Positions 46,713 through 55,842 are shown, counted from the first letter of the stretch. The stretch is DNA of 64,000 nt from Varunaivibrio sulfuroxidans (GCF_029318635.1 NZ_CP119676.1:1043501-1107500); one strand, 5' to 3'. The notes: generated by a model from the sequence alone, not told the origin. Translations and numbers: made by a program.

Positions 46713-48560
46713 ATGGAAAAAATGACGATGAATTTTCTGCGACTTCCTCCCCGCTTTCTGTTTTTCACCGGCAAGGGCGGCGTCGGCAAAACCTCGATTG
46801 CCTGTGCCACGGCCATTCAGTTGGCCGAAGCCGGAAAGCGCGTCCTCCTGGTCAGTACCGACCCGGCATCCAACGTCGGGCAGGTATTTGGTGTTGATAT
46901 TGGTAATCGCGTCACACCGATTCCGGCGGTTCCACATCTTTCTGCCCTGGAAATTGATCCCGAGGCGGCGGCCAGCGCCTATCGGGAGCGCCTGGTCGGC
47001 CCGGTACGCGGCGTGCTCCCTGATGACGTGGTGAAGGGCATCGAAGAATCGTTGTCCGGAGCGTGCACCACCGAAATTGCCGCATTTGACGAGTTCACCG
47101 CGCTACTGACCAACGCGGCGCTCACGGCTGATTACGAGCACATCATCTTTGATACGGCACCCACCGGCCACACCATCCGCTTGCTGCAACTGCCGGGCGC
47201 GTGGAGCAGCTTCCTGGAGGCCGGCGAGGGCGATGCCTCGTGCCTCGGCCCGCTGGCCGGTCTGGAAAAGCAGCGTATTCAGTACAAGGCGGCTGTTGAA
47301 GCCTTGGCCGATCCGCCGCAAACCCGGCTGGTGCTGGTCGCTCGCGCCCAGCAGGCGACCTTGCGCGAGGTAGCCCGAACCCACGAAGAACTGGCTGCCA
47401 TAGGCCTCAAAAAGCAACATCTCGTCATCAATGGCATCCTACCTCACATCGAAGCCGCCACCGACCCGCTGGCCGCAGCAATCCACGAACGGGAACAAAC
47501 GGCGCTTAAGAACATCCCGGCTACGTTGACCGCGCTTCCGCGCGACCATGTAGAACTCAAGCCTTTTAATCTCGTCGGCCTCGACGCGTTGCGGCAGTTG
47601 CTGACCGACCTTCCCCCACAAGCTCCCGTCGCTGCTGATTCCCCGATCGAACTCGACGAGCCCGGCGTGGCCGACCTGATCGACGGCATCGCGGCGGATG
47701 AACATGGGCTTGTCATGTTGATGGGCAAAGGCGGTGTAGGCAAGACGACCCTGGCGACCGCCATCGCAGTTGAATTGGCGCATCGCGGCTTGCCGGTGCA
47801 TCTGACGACCTCCGATCCTGCTGCTCACTTGACCGACACCCTGAATTCCTCGCTCGACAATCTGACCGTGAGCCGGATCGATCCGCATGCAGAGACCGAG
47901 CGCTATCGCCAGCACGTGCTGGAAACCAAGGGCGCTCAACTCGATGCCGAAGGCCGCGCGCTGTTGGAAGAGGATCTGCGTTCGCCCTGCACGGAAGAGA
48001 TTGCGGTCTTCCAGGCGTTCTCCAGGATCATTCGTGAGGCAGGGAAGAAGTTTGTCGTCATGGACACGGCCCCGACCGGGCACACCTTGCTTCTGCTCGA
48101 CGCGACGGGCGCCTATCACCGCGAAGTGACCCGGCAGGTGGGCAAGACCGGCATGCACTTCACGACGCCGATGATGCAATTGCAGGACCCGAAGCAAACG
48201 AAGGTGCTGGTCGTCACGCTGGCGGAGACGACGCCGGTACTGGAGGCCGCCAACCTGCAAGCCGACTTGCGCCGTGCCGGGATCGAGCCATGGGCCTGGA
48301 TCATCAACACCAGCGTGGCGGCGGCTTCGGCCAAGTCGCCGTTGCTGCGTCAGCGTGCGGCTAACGAGCTACGCGAAATCAGCTCCGTGGCCAATCAACA
48401 TGCGGACCGTTACGCGGTTGTCCCGCTTCTGAAGGAAGAACCGATCGGGGCGGAACGACTGCGTGCGCTCATCCATCCTCAAGCACAGGAGATCGACCAT
48501 GTTGATCCGAAGTTTCATGACGCCCGATCCGGTAACCGTTCAGCCCGACACCCCGGTTGA
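46713..48560 (+). CDS. arsA: Arsenical pump-driving ATPase ArsA
   Basis: 615-residue duplicated ATPase that energises ArsB. Both halves carry deviant Walker A motifs (GKGGVGKTS at 20-28 and MGKGGVGKTT in the second half) and DTAPTGHT signal motifs. Metal-binding Cys are seen in GACTTEIAAFDEF, GDASCLGP and SPCTEEIAVF. The last 62 bases overlap the CBS-domain gene; the final residues ([11 protein letters not shown]) look like read-through into that gene rather than conserved sequence. Start may be ATG 46713, 46722 or 46728. Confidence 0.94.
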   Translation: MEKMTMNFLRLPPRFLFFTGKGGVGKTSIACATAIQLAEAGKRVLLVSTDPASNVGQVFGVDIGNRVTPIPAVPHLSALEIDPEAAASAYRERLVGPVRGVLPDDVVKGIEESLSGACTTEIAAFDEFTALLTNAALTADYEHIIFDTAPTGHTIRLLQLPGAWSSFLEAGEGDASCLGPLAGLEKQRIQYKAAVEALADPPQTRLVLVARAQQATLREVARTHEELAAIGLKKQHLVINGILPHIEAATDPLAAAIHEREQTALKNIPATLTALPRDHVELKPFNLVGLDALRQLLTDLPPQAPVAADSPIELDEPGVADLIDGIAADEHGLVMLMGKGGVGKTTLATAIAVELAHRGLPVHLTTSDPAAHLTDTLNSSLDNLTVSRIDPHAETERYRQHVLETKGAQLDAEGRALLEEDLRSPCTEEIAVFQAFSRIIREAGKKFVVMDTAPTGHTLLLLDATGAYHREVTRQVGKTGMHFTTPMMQLQDPKQTKVLVVTLAETTPVLEAANLQADLRRAGIEPWAWIINTSVAAASAKSPLLRQRAANELREISSVANQHADRYAVVPLLKEEPIGAERLRALIHPQAQEIDHVDPKFHDARSGNRSARHPG

Positions 48561-48972
48561 GGACATTGCGAGCCTGCTGCTTGCCCATCGCATCAACGGC
48601 GTTCCAGTGGTCAACGGCGCTGGTCGGCTGATCGGCGTTGTGACTGCGGAGGACTTGATTCACCGGGGGGCAGACGAACGGCTTGCACCCCGTGAATCGA
48701 TTTGGAAGGAGAGTTTTTGGGTTTCCTTTCTTGGCCCAATGGAGGCGCATCGCGACAAGGCTGAGGGGCATACTGCGGCAGAGGTAATGACCGCGGAAGT
48801 GCACAGCGTCGCGCCTGACATGCATCCCTCCATTGCAGCTCGGCTGATGGTAGATCACCACTTAACGTCCCTTCCTGTCGTGGAGGATGGGAAAGTGATC
48901 GGCGTCATCTCCCGGATTGACCTCTTAAGCCTTCTTAAAGAACTCGAAAACCCACTGAAAAGAGAGAATTGA
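48499..48972 (+). CDS. CBS-domain pair protein in the ars operon
   Basis: 157-residue protein with two CBS domains ([18 protein letters not shown] to about 55, and [15 protein letters not shown] to about 145), a fold that binds adenine nucleotides. AGGAG precedes its ATG, which lies inside the arsA 3' end. Its place between arsA and arsB occurs in other ars operons and suggests a regulatory role in arsenite export, not experimentally assigned as far as I know. Confidence 0.85.
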   Translation: MLIRSFMTPDPVTVQPDTPVEDIASLLLAHRINGVPVVNGAGRLIGVVTAEDLIHRGADERLAPRESIWKESFWVSFLGPMEAHRDKAEGHTAAEVMTAEVHSVAPDMHPSIAARLMVDHHLTSLPVVEDGKVIGVISRIDLLSLLKELENPLKREN

Positions 48973-48973
48973 C

Positions 48974-50260
48974 GTGATTGCCGCCCTACTGATTTTTCTT
49001 GCCACTATCGTCCTGGTGATCTGGCAACCGCGCGGGCTGGGCATTGGCTGGAGTGCGATGCTTGGCGCTGTCGTGGCGTTACTGTCCGGTGTCGTTCACT
49101 TCGGTGACATTTCTGTCGTCTGGCAGATTGTCTGGAACGCCACCGCCACATTCATTGCCATCATCATCATTAGCCTGTTACTCGATGAGGCAGGGTTTTT
49201 CGAATGGGCGGCCTTGCACGTCGCACGCTGGGGCGGCGGGAAAGGGCGTCTGCTGTTTGCATTGATCATCCTGCTTGGTGCAGCCGTCGCTGCGCTTTTT
49301 GCCAACGATGGCGCAGCACTGATTCTCACGCCAATCGTTATGGCTATGTTGTTGGCGCTGGGGTTCAGTCCGGCGGCAACGCTCGCTTTCGTTATGGCAG
49401 CCGGTTTCATCGCAGATGCCGCCAGCCTGCCGCTTGTCGTATCCAACCTGGTCAACATCGTCTCCGCCGACTTTTTCAATATTGGGTTCAATGACTACGC
49501 TGCGGTGATGATTCCGGTGAATATTGTCGCCATCATTGCCTCTTTGGCCGTGCTGTCGATCTATTTCCGCCGCAGTATCCCTGCGCGCTATGACGTGAAT
49601 CAGTTGAAACGGCCGAATGAGGCCATTCGTGATGCGGCTACGTTTCGTTTCGGTTGGGTGGTTCTGGCCCTGCTGCTGATCGGATTCTTCGGCCTTGAGC
49701 CGCTAGGCGTGCCGGTTAGCGCCGTGGCTGCCGCAGGCGCCCTACTGTTGCTTGTCGTTGCTGCGCGCGGGCATGTCATCAGCACCCGCAAAGTGATCCG
49801 TGAAGCGCCTTGGCAAATTGTCGTTTTCTCGCTGGGAATGTATCTCGTGGTCTATGGATTGCGTAACCAAGGCTTGACAGAGCATATCGCAAGGCTGCTG
49901 GATTACTTCGCACAAGGCGGTGTATGGGGGGCCGCCTTTGGAACAGGCTTCCTCACAGCGCTGCTGTCCTCGGCCATGAACAACATGCCTACGGTACTGG
50001 TGGGCGCCCTATCCATCGATGCCACAAGCGCAACGGGCGTGGTGAAAGAAACGATGATTTACGCCAATGTGATTGGTAGTGACCTGGGGCCGAAGATCAC
50101 CCCTATCGGCTCGCTTGCGACGCTGCTTTGGCTGCACGTGCTGGCGCGCAAGGGAATGACAATTACATGGGGATATTACTTCAAGGTGGGCATTGTGCTG
50201 ACCGTCCTCGTACTCGCGGCGACCCTGGCTGCGCTGGCGCTACGCCTGAGTTTTACCTGA
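48974..50260 (+). CDS. arsB: Arsenite efflux permease ArsB
   Basis: 428-residue inner-membrane transporter of the ArsB/NhaD group with about twelve hydrophobic helices. Characteristic segments: [77 protein letters not shown]. It starts at a GTG with AGAGAG upstream, 1 base after the CBS gene stop. With ArsA it forms the ATP-driven arsenite pump. Codon use is less GC-biased than the core genes, consistent with acquisition. Confidence 0.95.
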   Translation: MIAALLIFLATIVLVIWQPRGLGIGWSAMLGAVVALLSGVVHFGDISVVWQIVWNATATFIAIIIISLLLDEAGFFEWAALHVARWGGGKGRLLFALIILLGAAVAALFANDGAALILTPIVMAMLLALGFSPAATLAFVMAAGFIADAASLPLVVSNLVNIVSADFFNIGFNDYAAVMIPVNIVAIIASLAVLSIYFRRSIPARYDVNQLKRPNEAIRDAATFRFGWVVLALLLIGFFGLEPLGVPVSAVAAAGALLLLVVAARGHVISTRKVIREAPWQIVVFSLGMYLVVYGLRNQGLTEHIARLLDYFAQGGVWGAAFGTGFLTALLSSAMNNMPTVLVGALSIDATSATGVVKETMIYANVIGSDLGPKITPIGSLATLLWLHVLARKGMTITWGYYFKVGIVLTVLVLAATLAALALRLSFT

Positions 50261-50427
50261 TGCGAGTGGAGATCGGTTCGATGGAATACAGTATTGGTCC
50301 GTCCTTGTCATCCCCCTTGCTTCTACAGTGCTTCCACGGATGCGATAGCGTGATTTGTTCAAGAATCAAAAAGACCATAACGTATTAAAATTACTGATTG
50401 TTAGAGGATTGAATAGCCCCTAGTTTT
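50261..50427. other. Gap between arsB and IS debris
   Basis: 167 bases without a gene or clear terminator; it joins the ars operon to the IS3-family relic. Confidence 0.5.
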
Positions 50428-50500
50428 CTAGACGCCTTCGGTTCTCGTTTCTTGCTGCCGTTCGAACTCGACGGGGGTAATACCCCCGAAAAAGAGTGGT
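50428..50500 (-). pseudogene. 3' relic of an IS3-family transposase
   Basis: On the minus strand the last 23 codons read FFGGITPVEFERQQ followed by a short tail and TAG at 50428, the usual C-terminus of IS3-family OrfB. It is cut by the left end of the IS30 element at 50501. It differs from the IS3-type relic on the other side of IS30. Confidence 0.7.
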
Positions 50501-51719
50501 GATGGATTCAATTGGTCGATGCAACATACTCTGAACGCCTTATAGATAATGAGGATTACGGTATATGCAAAAGCCACCCCCTATGAACGATCAAAAGAAG
50601 GCGGTTATTTGGGATGAATGGAAAAATGGGATTCCCATGATTCAGATTGCCCGAGCCATTGAAAAACCTCCAGCAACGATATTCTCATATTTACGCTACC
50701 ACGGCGGGATCCAGCTTCGTCATCGAATACGATCCACGAGGTCTTTATCTTTGGGCGAGCGCGAAGAAATATCGAGAGGCGTGGTGACGGGTCAAAGTAT
50801 TCGATCGATTGCCAGCTTTCTGGGTCGAAGTGCCTCTACTGTCTGCCGGGAGATCAAGAAGAATGGAGGACGCCTTCGATATAGAGCCGCAGATGCCGAT
50901 AAGGCCGCTTGGCAACGATCTAAACGGCCAAAGCCATGCCTTCTTGCTAAAAACATCCTCTTAAAAGGACTGGTTACGCGTAAAGTGTCTGAAAATTGGT
51001 CACCTGAACAAATATCGGGTTGGCTAAAACTGACATATCCAGACGATGAAAGTTTACGCGTGTCCCCCGAAACAATTTACAAAAGTTTGTTTATACAAAC
51101 GCGTGGTTTATTTCGAAAGGAAATGCGAAACCACCTGAGAACCAAACGCAAGTTCAGGCATTCTAAAAACCATAAAGTGGCCTCCAGGGGAGCGATTGTT
51201 GGCGGTGTTTCGATCAGTGAACGACCGGCCTTAATCGAAGATCGGGCCGTTCCTGGGCATTGGGAAGGCGATCTCATCTGCGGTTCAAAGAACAGTTACA
51301 TTGCGACGGTTGTGGAACGCCAATCGAGGTTTACAGTCTTGGTGAAAGTCGATGGAAAAGACACGGAGACCGTTGTGACCGCGTTATCGAAGCAAATGAA
51401 AAAACTACCGAACCTTTTGAGGCAAAGTCTAACTTGGGATCGGGGCACAGAATTAGCCGCACACCGAAAGTTCTCAATGGCAACGAACATGGACGTATAT
51501 TTTTGTGATCCAAGCAGCCCTTGGCAGCGAGGAACAAACGAGAATACGAATGGATTGCTGCGGCAATATTTTCCCAAGGGACATTGCTTGTCAGGATATT
51601 CACAGCGCGACCTCAATAGAGTTGCTGAAAAACTTAACAGTCGCCCAAGAAAAACATTGGACTTCGAAACGCCAGCTCATAGACTCGACACGGTGTTGCT
51701 GTGACCAATTGAATCCATC
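50501..51719 (+). mobile_element. IS30-family insertion sequence, complete copy
   Basis: 1219-bp element with 26-bp terminal inverted repeats (50501-50526 and 51694-51719) matching at 23 positions, both beginning GATGGATTCAATTGGTC. It encodes one DDE transposase. No short target duplication is visible at its ends. A second copy in inverted orientation begins at 63329 with the same terminus facing inward. Confidence 0.9.
50565..51704 (+). CDS. IS30-family transposase
   Basis: 379-residue DDE transposase: two N-terminal helix-turn-helix segments (PMIQIARAIEKPPATIFSYL; GQSIRSIASFLGRSASTVCR) and the catalytic core with first Asp in GHWEGDLICGS, second in LTWDRGTELA, and Glu in QRGTNENTNGLLRQYFPKG. 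Apparently intact. The first possible ATG (50565) is followed by another six codons later. Confidence 0.95.
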   Translation: MQKPPPMNDQKKAVIWDEWKNGIPMIQIARAIEKPPATIFSYLRYHGGIQLRHRIRSTRSLSLGEREEISRGVVTGQSIRSIASFLGRSASTVCREIKKNGGRLRYRAADADKAAWQRSKRPKPCLLAKNILLKGLVTRKVSENWSPEQISGWLKLTYPDDESLRVSPETIYKSLFIQTRGLFRKEMRNHLRTKRKFRHSKNHKVASRGAIVGGVSISERPALIEDRAVPGHWEGDLICGSKNSYIATVVERQSRFTVLVKVDGKDTETVVTALSKQMKKLPNLLRQSLTWDRGTELAAHRKFSMATNMDVYFCDPSSPWQRGTNENTNGLLRQYFPKGHCLSGYSQRDLNRVAEKLNSRPRKTLDFETPAHRLDTVLL

Positions 51720-51738
51720 GCCCTTAAAAGTAGAACGG

Positions 51739-51801
51739 TTAGGCGGCTCTGGACCTTTCCAGAGCCAGTTTTTGTTTCGGCGTGATGCCGCCGATGGCCA
51801 T
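51739..51801 (-). pseudogene. 3' relic of a second IS3-family OrfB
   Basis: Minus-strand [20 protein letters not shown] with a TAA stop at 51739, matching the C-terminus ([13 protein letters not shown]) of the intact OrfB at 62182. An AAAAGTAGAA terminus-like sequence lies at 51726-51735. The relic is joined directly to the interior of repC and probably removed the repC 5' end. Confidence 0.85.
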
Positions 51802-52955
51802 TGCGCGACGTCGGCCATCGCCTCGGACTGACCGGCGGCGACGTTCAGCACATCGACTATCTGCTCAGCCACACCCGGGACATCGATTGGACGGCGCCGA
51901 GCCGCCCGATCGTCTATAAATCGGTCGGCAAGATGGCGCGCGAGCGCGGCGTCACCGAGCGCGCGATTCGCCACCGCGAGGCCAAGCTCTACGCCCTCGG
52001 GCTGATCGCCTGGAACGATATCGGCAATCACCGCCGCTTCGGGTGGCGTGATGGCGACGGCCGGATCGATACCGCCTACGGTGTCGATCTGTCGCCGCTG
52101 GCCGATCATTACGACCGCCTGGCCGATCTCAAACGCCGCCAAACCGCCGATCTCGCCGCCTTCGACAAGGCGCGCAAGGCGCTGTCGTCGATCCGCCGAC
52201 GGATCCACCTTAAAATCATGGCGGTCGAGGAGCGTGGCGTCGATATCGGCGCGACCGCCGCGGCGTTCGCCGCCTTGCCCCGGGTCCGCGCGGATACCCC
52301 CGGGGCGCGCCTGGACGGGATACTCGCCGAGGCCCGCGCGATCGAGGCCGACCTGGACGCCGTCTTGGTGGCGAAAGAGGCCGGAAGTGCGCCTGAAATC
52401 AACCGTGGAGACTCCCCTGAAAGCGCCCTTGAAGAACAGGCTTCTCGTTGTGGACGGTCTGTGAATACTTCCGCCCAGGCGGACAAAAACTTCCGCCACA
52501 TACAGCCTACAAACAATCCTCAATCTGCTAAGGCAGATACAGGTAGCCCTTCGGGGGATAAGGACGACAGGAAAGAGGTGGTAGCGAGCGGGGCGGGCGA
52601 CATCACCCTCAAGATGGCCGTGGCGGCGGCGAGCGATCGCTTCATCGAGGAAATTTATCCCACCGGGCGAAGCCTGGACGTCGCCGACCTGGTGGACGCC
52701 GCCGGTCGCTTGTGTCCGCACCTCGAAATTAGCCGTTCGGCTTGGGTGGCGGCGTGCGCCGTCATGGGCCGCGCCGCCGCCGCTGTGGCGGTGATCGTGA
52801 TCGATCGCAACATGGAACACCCCGAAACGCCGATCCGCTCCCCCGGCGGCGTGCTCCGCGCGATGACGGCGCGCGCGAAAGTCGGGGAATTGCACCTCGA
52901 AAAGTCGGTGTTCGGAATCCTTGAGCGCGATCGCCACGAAGGGGAAGCGTCATGA
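51802..52955 (+). pseudogene. repC: Plasmid replication initiator RepC, 5'-truncated
   Basis: About 384 codons of RepC, the initiator of repABC plasmids. Seen: ARPIVY-like SRPIVYKSVGKMARERGVTE winged-helix region, GLIAWNDIGNHRRFGWRD, DTAYGVDLSPLA, the variable central linker (about 200-270), and the conserved C-terminal block (SAWVAACAVMG, SPGGVLRAMTARAKVGEL). The first roughly 50-80 residues of the family are missing, replaced by IS3 sequence; no repA or repB is upstream. Probably non-functional, although the DNA-binding part is only partly lost. Confidence 0.85.
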
Positions 52956-53078
52956 AACGCAAATATCGCGATGGCTAGGGTAATACCCGACAGCGTTCGC
53001 GCGCGCCTGCACGCGGAAGCATTTGATTTTTAATATTTTTTTGTTTTTAAAATCGTATATAAAAGTCCGATTTTAATG

Positions 53079-53108
53079 TTGACAATCGCATGTTTAAGTG
53101 CGAATATA
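53079..53108 (+). promoter_or_regulatory. Candidate promoter of the first hicAB module
   Basis: TTGACA (53079-53084) and AATATA (53103-53108) with 18 bases between, in an AT-rich stretch. The start codon at 53113 would be at or next to the transcription start, so the toxin message may be leaderless. Confidence 0.4.
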
Positions 53109-53112
53109 TATC

Positions 53113-53319
53113 ATGAATGGAACGGAATTCATAAAACGCGCCAAGCGTTACGCAAAAAATACCGGACGAGATTTTCGGTTCGAGCCTGCGCACGGAAAGG
53201 GCAGCCACGGGAGGCTTTACGTCGGCGCGAACTACACCACAGTAAAACGCAGCGAGATTCCGAACGGTCTTTTTAACGCCATGCTTAAACAGTTGAAGAT
53301 TAGGAAAGAGGAATTTTAA
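53113..53319 (+). CDS. hicA: HicA-family toxin (first hicAB module)
   Basis: 68-residue mRNA interferase of the HicA double-stranded RNA-binding fold. The conserved catalytic His lies in GKGSHGRLYVG; TTVKRSEIPNGLFNAMLKQL is the usual end. ATG 53113 is preferred to an upstream GTG. hicB starts directly after its stop, so the pair is one operon. Confidence 0.9.
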   Translation: MNGTEFIKRAKRYAKNTGRDFRFEPAHGKGSHGRLYVGANYTTVKRSEIPNGLFNAMLKQLKIRKEEF

Positions 53320-53748
53320 ATGCGCTACGCATACCCATGTAACATAATCATGGATGATGAGGGCTGGCTTATCGTCTCCTTCCCCGACGTCTCCGAAGCC
53401 CTAACCTCCGGAAAAACTAGAGATGAGGCCATCGAACTGGCCGAGGACGCCCTGGCCGTCGCCCTGGCCGGATACGTCCATAACCGCCGGGATATCCCGG
53501 CGCCCAGCCCCGCCGGAAAAGGCCAGGACCTTATCCCCCTGCCGCCCGTCGTGGCGGCGAAGCTGGCGCTTTATAGCGCCATGCGGGCCAGGCGCATGAC
53601 CAAGGTGGCGCTGGCGGCGCGATTGGGGGTATCCGAGTCCGCCGTGCGTAAGCTGGTCGATCCCGACCATCGCTCGCACATTAGTCGGGTCGAGCGCGCG
53701 TTAAAATTGCTTGGCCGCGCGCTGGTCGTTGAAGACAAGGCCGCTTAG
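53320..53748 (+). CDS. hicB: HicB-family antitoxin (first hicAB module)
   Basis: 142-residue antitoxin: N-terminal degenerate RNase H-like domain (YPCNIIMDDEGWLIVSFPDV, EAIELAEDALAVAL) and C-terminal helix-turn-helix (TKVALAARLGVSESAVRKL). It neutralises HicA and should repress the promoter upstream. It ends 62 bases before the first recombinase/repC repeat. Confidence 0.92.
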   Translation: MRYAYPCNIIMDDEGWLIVSFPDVSEALTSGKTRDEAIELAEDALAVALAGYVHNRRDIPAPSPAGKGQDLIPLPPVVAAKLALYSAMRARRMTKVALAARLGVSESAVRKLVDPDHRSHISRVERALKLLGRALVVEDKAA

Positions 53749-53810
53749 AAAAACTTTTGCACCCGATACGGTGACAGCAGACTATCGACCGCAAACGGTG
53801 CCGACGTCGG

Positions 53811-54334
53811 CGCCATTACTTCCGAAACGCCTCGATAATTTTCACGAAATCGTATTCGATTTTCACGCGGCGGAGAACGATTTTGCTGTTCTCGAAGCTC
53901 TGAGCCGAAATATAAATGCGCTCGATATACGGGCGGACGGCGACGACCGCATCTTGATCGAAATCTGGCGCAAACAGCGGTTTGATCGCGCGCTGAAATT
54001 CCTCCGCCGTCCGCTCGTCGACGGCGGCCGACGGCTCGGTAATGACGTCCATTTTTTTATCCAGCCGATCGAAGCCTGGACGTCGCCGACCTGGTGGACG
54101 CCGCCGGTCGCTTGTGTCCGCACCTCGAAATTAGCCGTTCGGCTTGGGTGGCGGCGTGCGCCGTCATGGGCCGCGCCGCCGCCGCTGTGGCGGTGATCGT
54201 GATCGATCGCAACATGGAACACCCCGAAACGCCGATCCGCTCCCCCGGCGGCGTGCTCCGCGCGATGACGGCGCGCGCGAAAGTCGGGGAATTGCACCTC
54301 GAAAAGTCGGTGTTCGGAATCCTTGAGCGCGATC
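53811..54334. repeat. 524-bp chimeric repeat R1 (recombinase 3' end joined to repC 3' end)
   Basis: Direct repeat of 56523-57046 with only a handful of differences. It begins 5 bases beyond the recombinase stop codon, runs into the recombinase gene to about 54069 (where a 262-bp part matches 58277-58538), then switches at CGA (54070-54072) to repC sequence matching 52668-52932. It therefore holds two gene 3' ends pointing away from each other. Confidence 0.92.
53816..54063 (-). pseudogene. 3' fragment of the large serine recombinase gene (copy in R1)
   Basis: Last 78 or so codons ending EYDFVKIIEAFRK, in frame and with the normal TAA stop at 53816. The same end occurs at 56528 and in the long copy at 58282. 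It has no promoter or start of its own; the C-terminal part alone has no catalytic residue. Confidence 0.9.
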
Positions 54335-54362
54335 GCCACGAAGGGGAAGCGTCATGAAACGC
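54070..54362 (+). pseudogene. 3' fragment of repC (copy in R1)
   Basis: Matches 52668-52960 of repC, including the stop codon and 7 bases beyond. It encodes the conserved C-terminal block of RepC only. The open frame continues leftwards into recombinase sequence without meaning. Confidence 0.9.
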
Positions 54363-54411
54363 CATGCTTTGCGGGGGGGCTGATATGGACGCCCTGAAGC
54401 AGTCACTAAAA

Positions 54412-54475
54412 TTACCTAACAGGTAAAATATTTTATTGACAGATGGATCTATATAATTTACCTTTTATGTAAATA
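54412..54475. promoter_or_regulatory. Operator-like palindromes before the first higBA module
   Basis: Two short palindromes: TTACCT-N4-AGGTAA (54412-54427) and ATTTAC-N7-GTAAAT (54457-54475), with TTGACA at 54437 and TATAAT at 54453 between them (their spacing of 10 is too short for one promoter). Likely autoregulatory sites for the antitoxin. Confidence 0.5.
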
Positions 54476-54488
54476 AAGAGGGCTTGTT

Positions 54489-54767
54489 TTGGCAATTATC
54501 GGCATTCGGCACAAAGGTCTAAAACAACTTTTTGAGACTGGGGCGTCGCGTAAAGTAAACCGGAACTGGTGGAAAGGCGCCGTCATGATTATGGATCATC
54601 TAGACGCCGTGGCCTCCCTGGATGATTGCAGTGGCGTTAAAGATTTTCATCCCTTAAAGGGTGGGAGAAGGGGGGAGTACGCCATGCACGTTAACGGCAA
54701 TTGGTGCATTACCTTCACTTTCGATGGCCGTAATGTGGAGATTTTAGATTTAGAGGACTACCACTGA
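54489..54767 (+). CDS. higB: RelE/HigB-family toxin (first higBA module)
   Basis: 92-residue ribosome-dependent mRNase fold of the HigB group: IRHKGLKQLFETG start, GVKDFHPLKGGRRGEYAMHVNGNW, and the closing DVEI-like NVEILDLEDYH. It appears to start at TTG with AGAGGG upstream. Its stop overlaps the higA start (TGATG). Confidence 0.9.
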   Translation: MAIIGIRHKGLKQLFETGASRKVNRNWWKGAVMIMDHLDAVASLDDCSGVKDFHPLKGGRRGEYAMHVNGNWCITFTFDGRNVEILDLEDYH

Positions 54768-55090
54768 TGTTAAAGCGCAACAGAAAGCCGACCTGTCCCG
54801 GAGAAATTTTAAAGCATCATTATCTGAAGCCACGGGAAGTATCTCAGAAGACGTTCTCATCGGGTATCGGAATCAGCCAAAAACACCTCAGCCGCATCGT
54901 TACCGGGCACGCCCGCCTGGAGCCCGACGTTGCCGTGCGGATTGCAAAATCTTTGGGCACGACGACGGCCTTTTGGGTCAACTTACAAGCCGCCGTTGAC
55001 GTTTGGACGGCGGAACAAGCCTATGAAGGCTGGCGCCCTCAAGAAATATATCAGGCTAAAAAAATTGCGGCGGCGTGCTCCGCGCGATGA
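54767..55090 (+). CDS. higA: HigA-family antitoxin (first higBA module), tail from a repeat
   Basis: 107-residue XRE-type antitoxin: PGEILKHHYLKPREVSQKTF, helix-turn-helix GISQKHLSRIVTGHARLEP, AFWVNLQAAVDVW. The final seven or so residues (AAACSAR) and the stop come from the repC-derived repeat that begins at 55068, so the original C-terminus has been replaced. Confidence 0.88.
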   Translation: MLKRNRKPTCPGEILKHHYLKPREVSQKTFSSGIGISQKHLSRIVTGHARLEPDVAVRIAKSLGTTTAFWVNLQAAVDVWTAEQAYEGWRPQEIYQAKKIAAACSAR

Positions 55091-55158
55091 CGGCGCGCGC
55101 GAAAGTCGGGGAATTGCACCTCGAAAAGTCGGTGTTCGGAATCCTTGAGCGCGATCGC
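55068..55158 (+). repeat. 91-bp repC 3' fragment without recombinase part
   Basis: Appears identical to 52844-52934 of repC, from CGGCGGCG to GCGATCGC. It marks the border between the first higBA module and the second hicAB module. Its right end is within 3 bases of the point where R1, R2 and repC diverge. Confidence 0.9.
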
Positions 55159-55243
55159 TTGTAGCCTAAATTCTGCAAAAATAATACACACTAATGCGCA
55201 TTATTTTGTTGTGGTAATGAGTATTGTGTGTATAATAATGTTT

Positions 55244-55432
55244 ATGAACAGTAAAGAGATCATAAAGCGGCTCGAGTCCGATGGTTGGTTTGAAGTGCAA
55301 CGGCGGGGATCGCATGTGCAGTTTAAGCATGCCGCGAAAAAAGGACGGGTTACCGTCCCTCATCCCAAGCGTGACCTTCCGATCGGTACGCTTCGGAGCA
55401 TCGAGAAACAGGCCGGGGTCAAAATGAGGTAG
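55244..55432 (+). CDS. hicA: HicA-family toxin (second hicAB module)
   Basis: 62-residue HicA: MNSKEIIKRLESDGW, RRGSHVQFKH with the catalytic His, VTVPHPKRDLPIGTLRSI. A TATAAT-like box (55231-55236) and an imperfect inverted repeat of GTGTGTATAAT precede it; an AATGCGCATT palindrome lies about 45 bases upstream. Not the same subfamily as the first HicA. Confidence 0.93.
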   Translation: MNSKEIIKRLESDGWFEVQRRGSHVQFKHAAKKGRVTVPHPKRDLPIGTLRSIEKQAGVKMR

Positions 55433-55437
55433 CCATC

Positions 55438-55842
55438 ATGGCACATTACATCGCGCTCTTGCGCAAAGAGGAAGAAAGCGACTTTGCCGTTGAATTTCCA
55501 GATTTTCCAGGGTGCGTTACCGCCGGGACCACACTTGACGAGGCTAAGGATATGGCCGTCGAAGCGTTGGCTTTGCATATAGAGGGAATACGTGAAGATG
55601 GTGGAGGGCTTCCAACGCCTTCTCGTCTGGAAACCATCATGGCCGATCCTCACAATGTCGGGGCGGTTGCTTTCTTGGTCGATGCGCCCGCAGTAAAGGA
55701 AAAAGCCGTGCGCGTGAACTTCACGATCCTCGAGAGCGTTCTACGCCGTGTTGACGCCCATGCCAAGGCGCAGCATCTAACGCGGTCAGCGTTTTTGGCC
55801 GAGGCGGCAATCAAAGCGATAAGTGATAACGAGCACGTCTAA
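55438..55842 (+). CDS. hicB: HicB-family antitoxin (second hicAB module)
   Basis: 134-residue antitoxin: N-terminal HicB fold (YIALLRKEEESDFAVEFPDF, PGCVTAGTTLDEA) and C-terminal ribbon-helix-helix-like DNA-binding part (VNFTILESVLRRVDAHAKA, RSAFLAEAA), unlike the helix-turn-helix of the first HicB. It starts 5 bases after hicA. Confidence 0.93.
   Translation: MAHYIALLRKEEESDFAVEFPDFPGCVTAGTTLDEAKDMAVEALALHIEGIREDGGGLPTPSRLETIMADPHNVGAVAFLVDAPAVKEKAVRVNFTILESVLRRVDAHAKAQHLTRSAFLAEAAIKAISDNEHV

Noticed and set aside
50474..50488. GGGGGTAATACCCCC as a terminator for the ars operon
   Set aside because: The palindrome is part of the IS3 transposase relic codons (GGIT), lacks a T tract in the ars direction and is over 200 bases after arsB.
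50494..51722. Target-site duplication around the first IS30
   Set aside because: Flanking bases (GGT on the left, GCC on the right) do not match.
54094..54357. Short + strand frames in R1 and R2 that look like independent proteins
   Set aside because: They are the C-terminal part of RepC read from internal ATG codons in the repeats, not separate genes.
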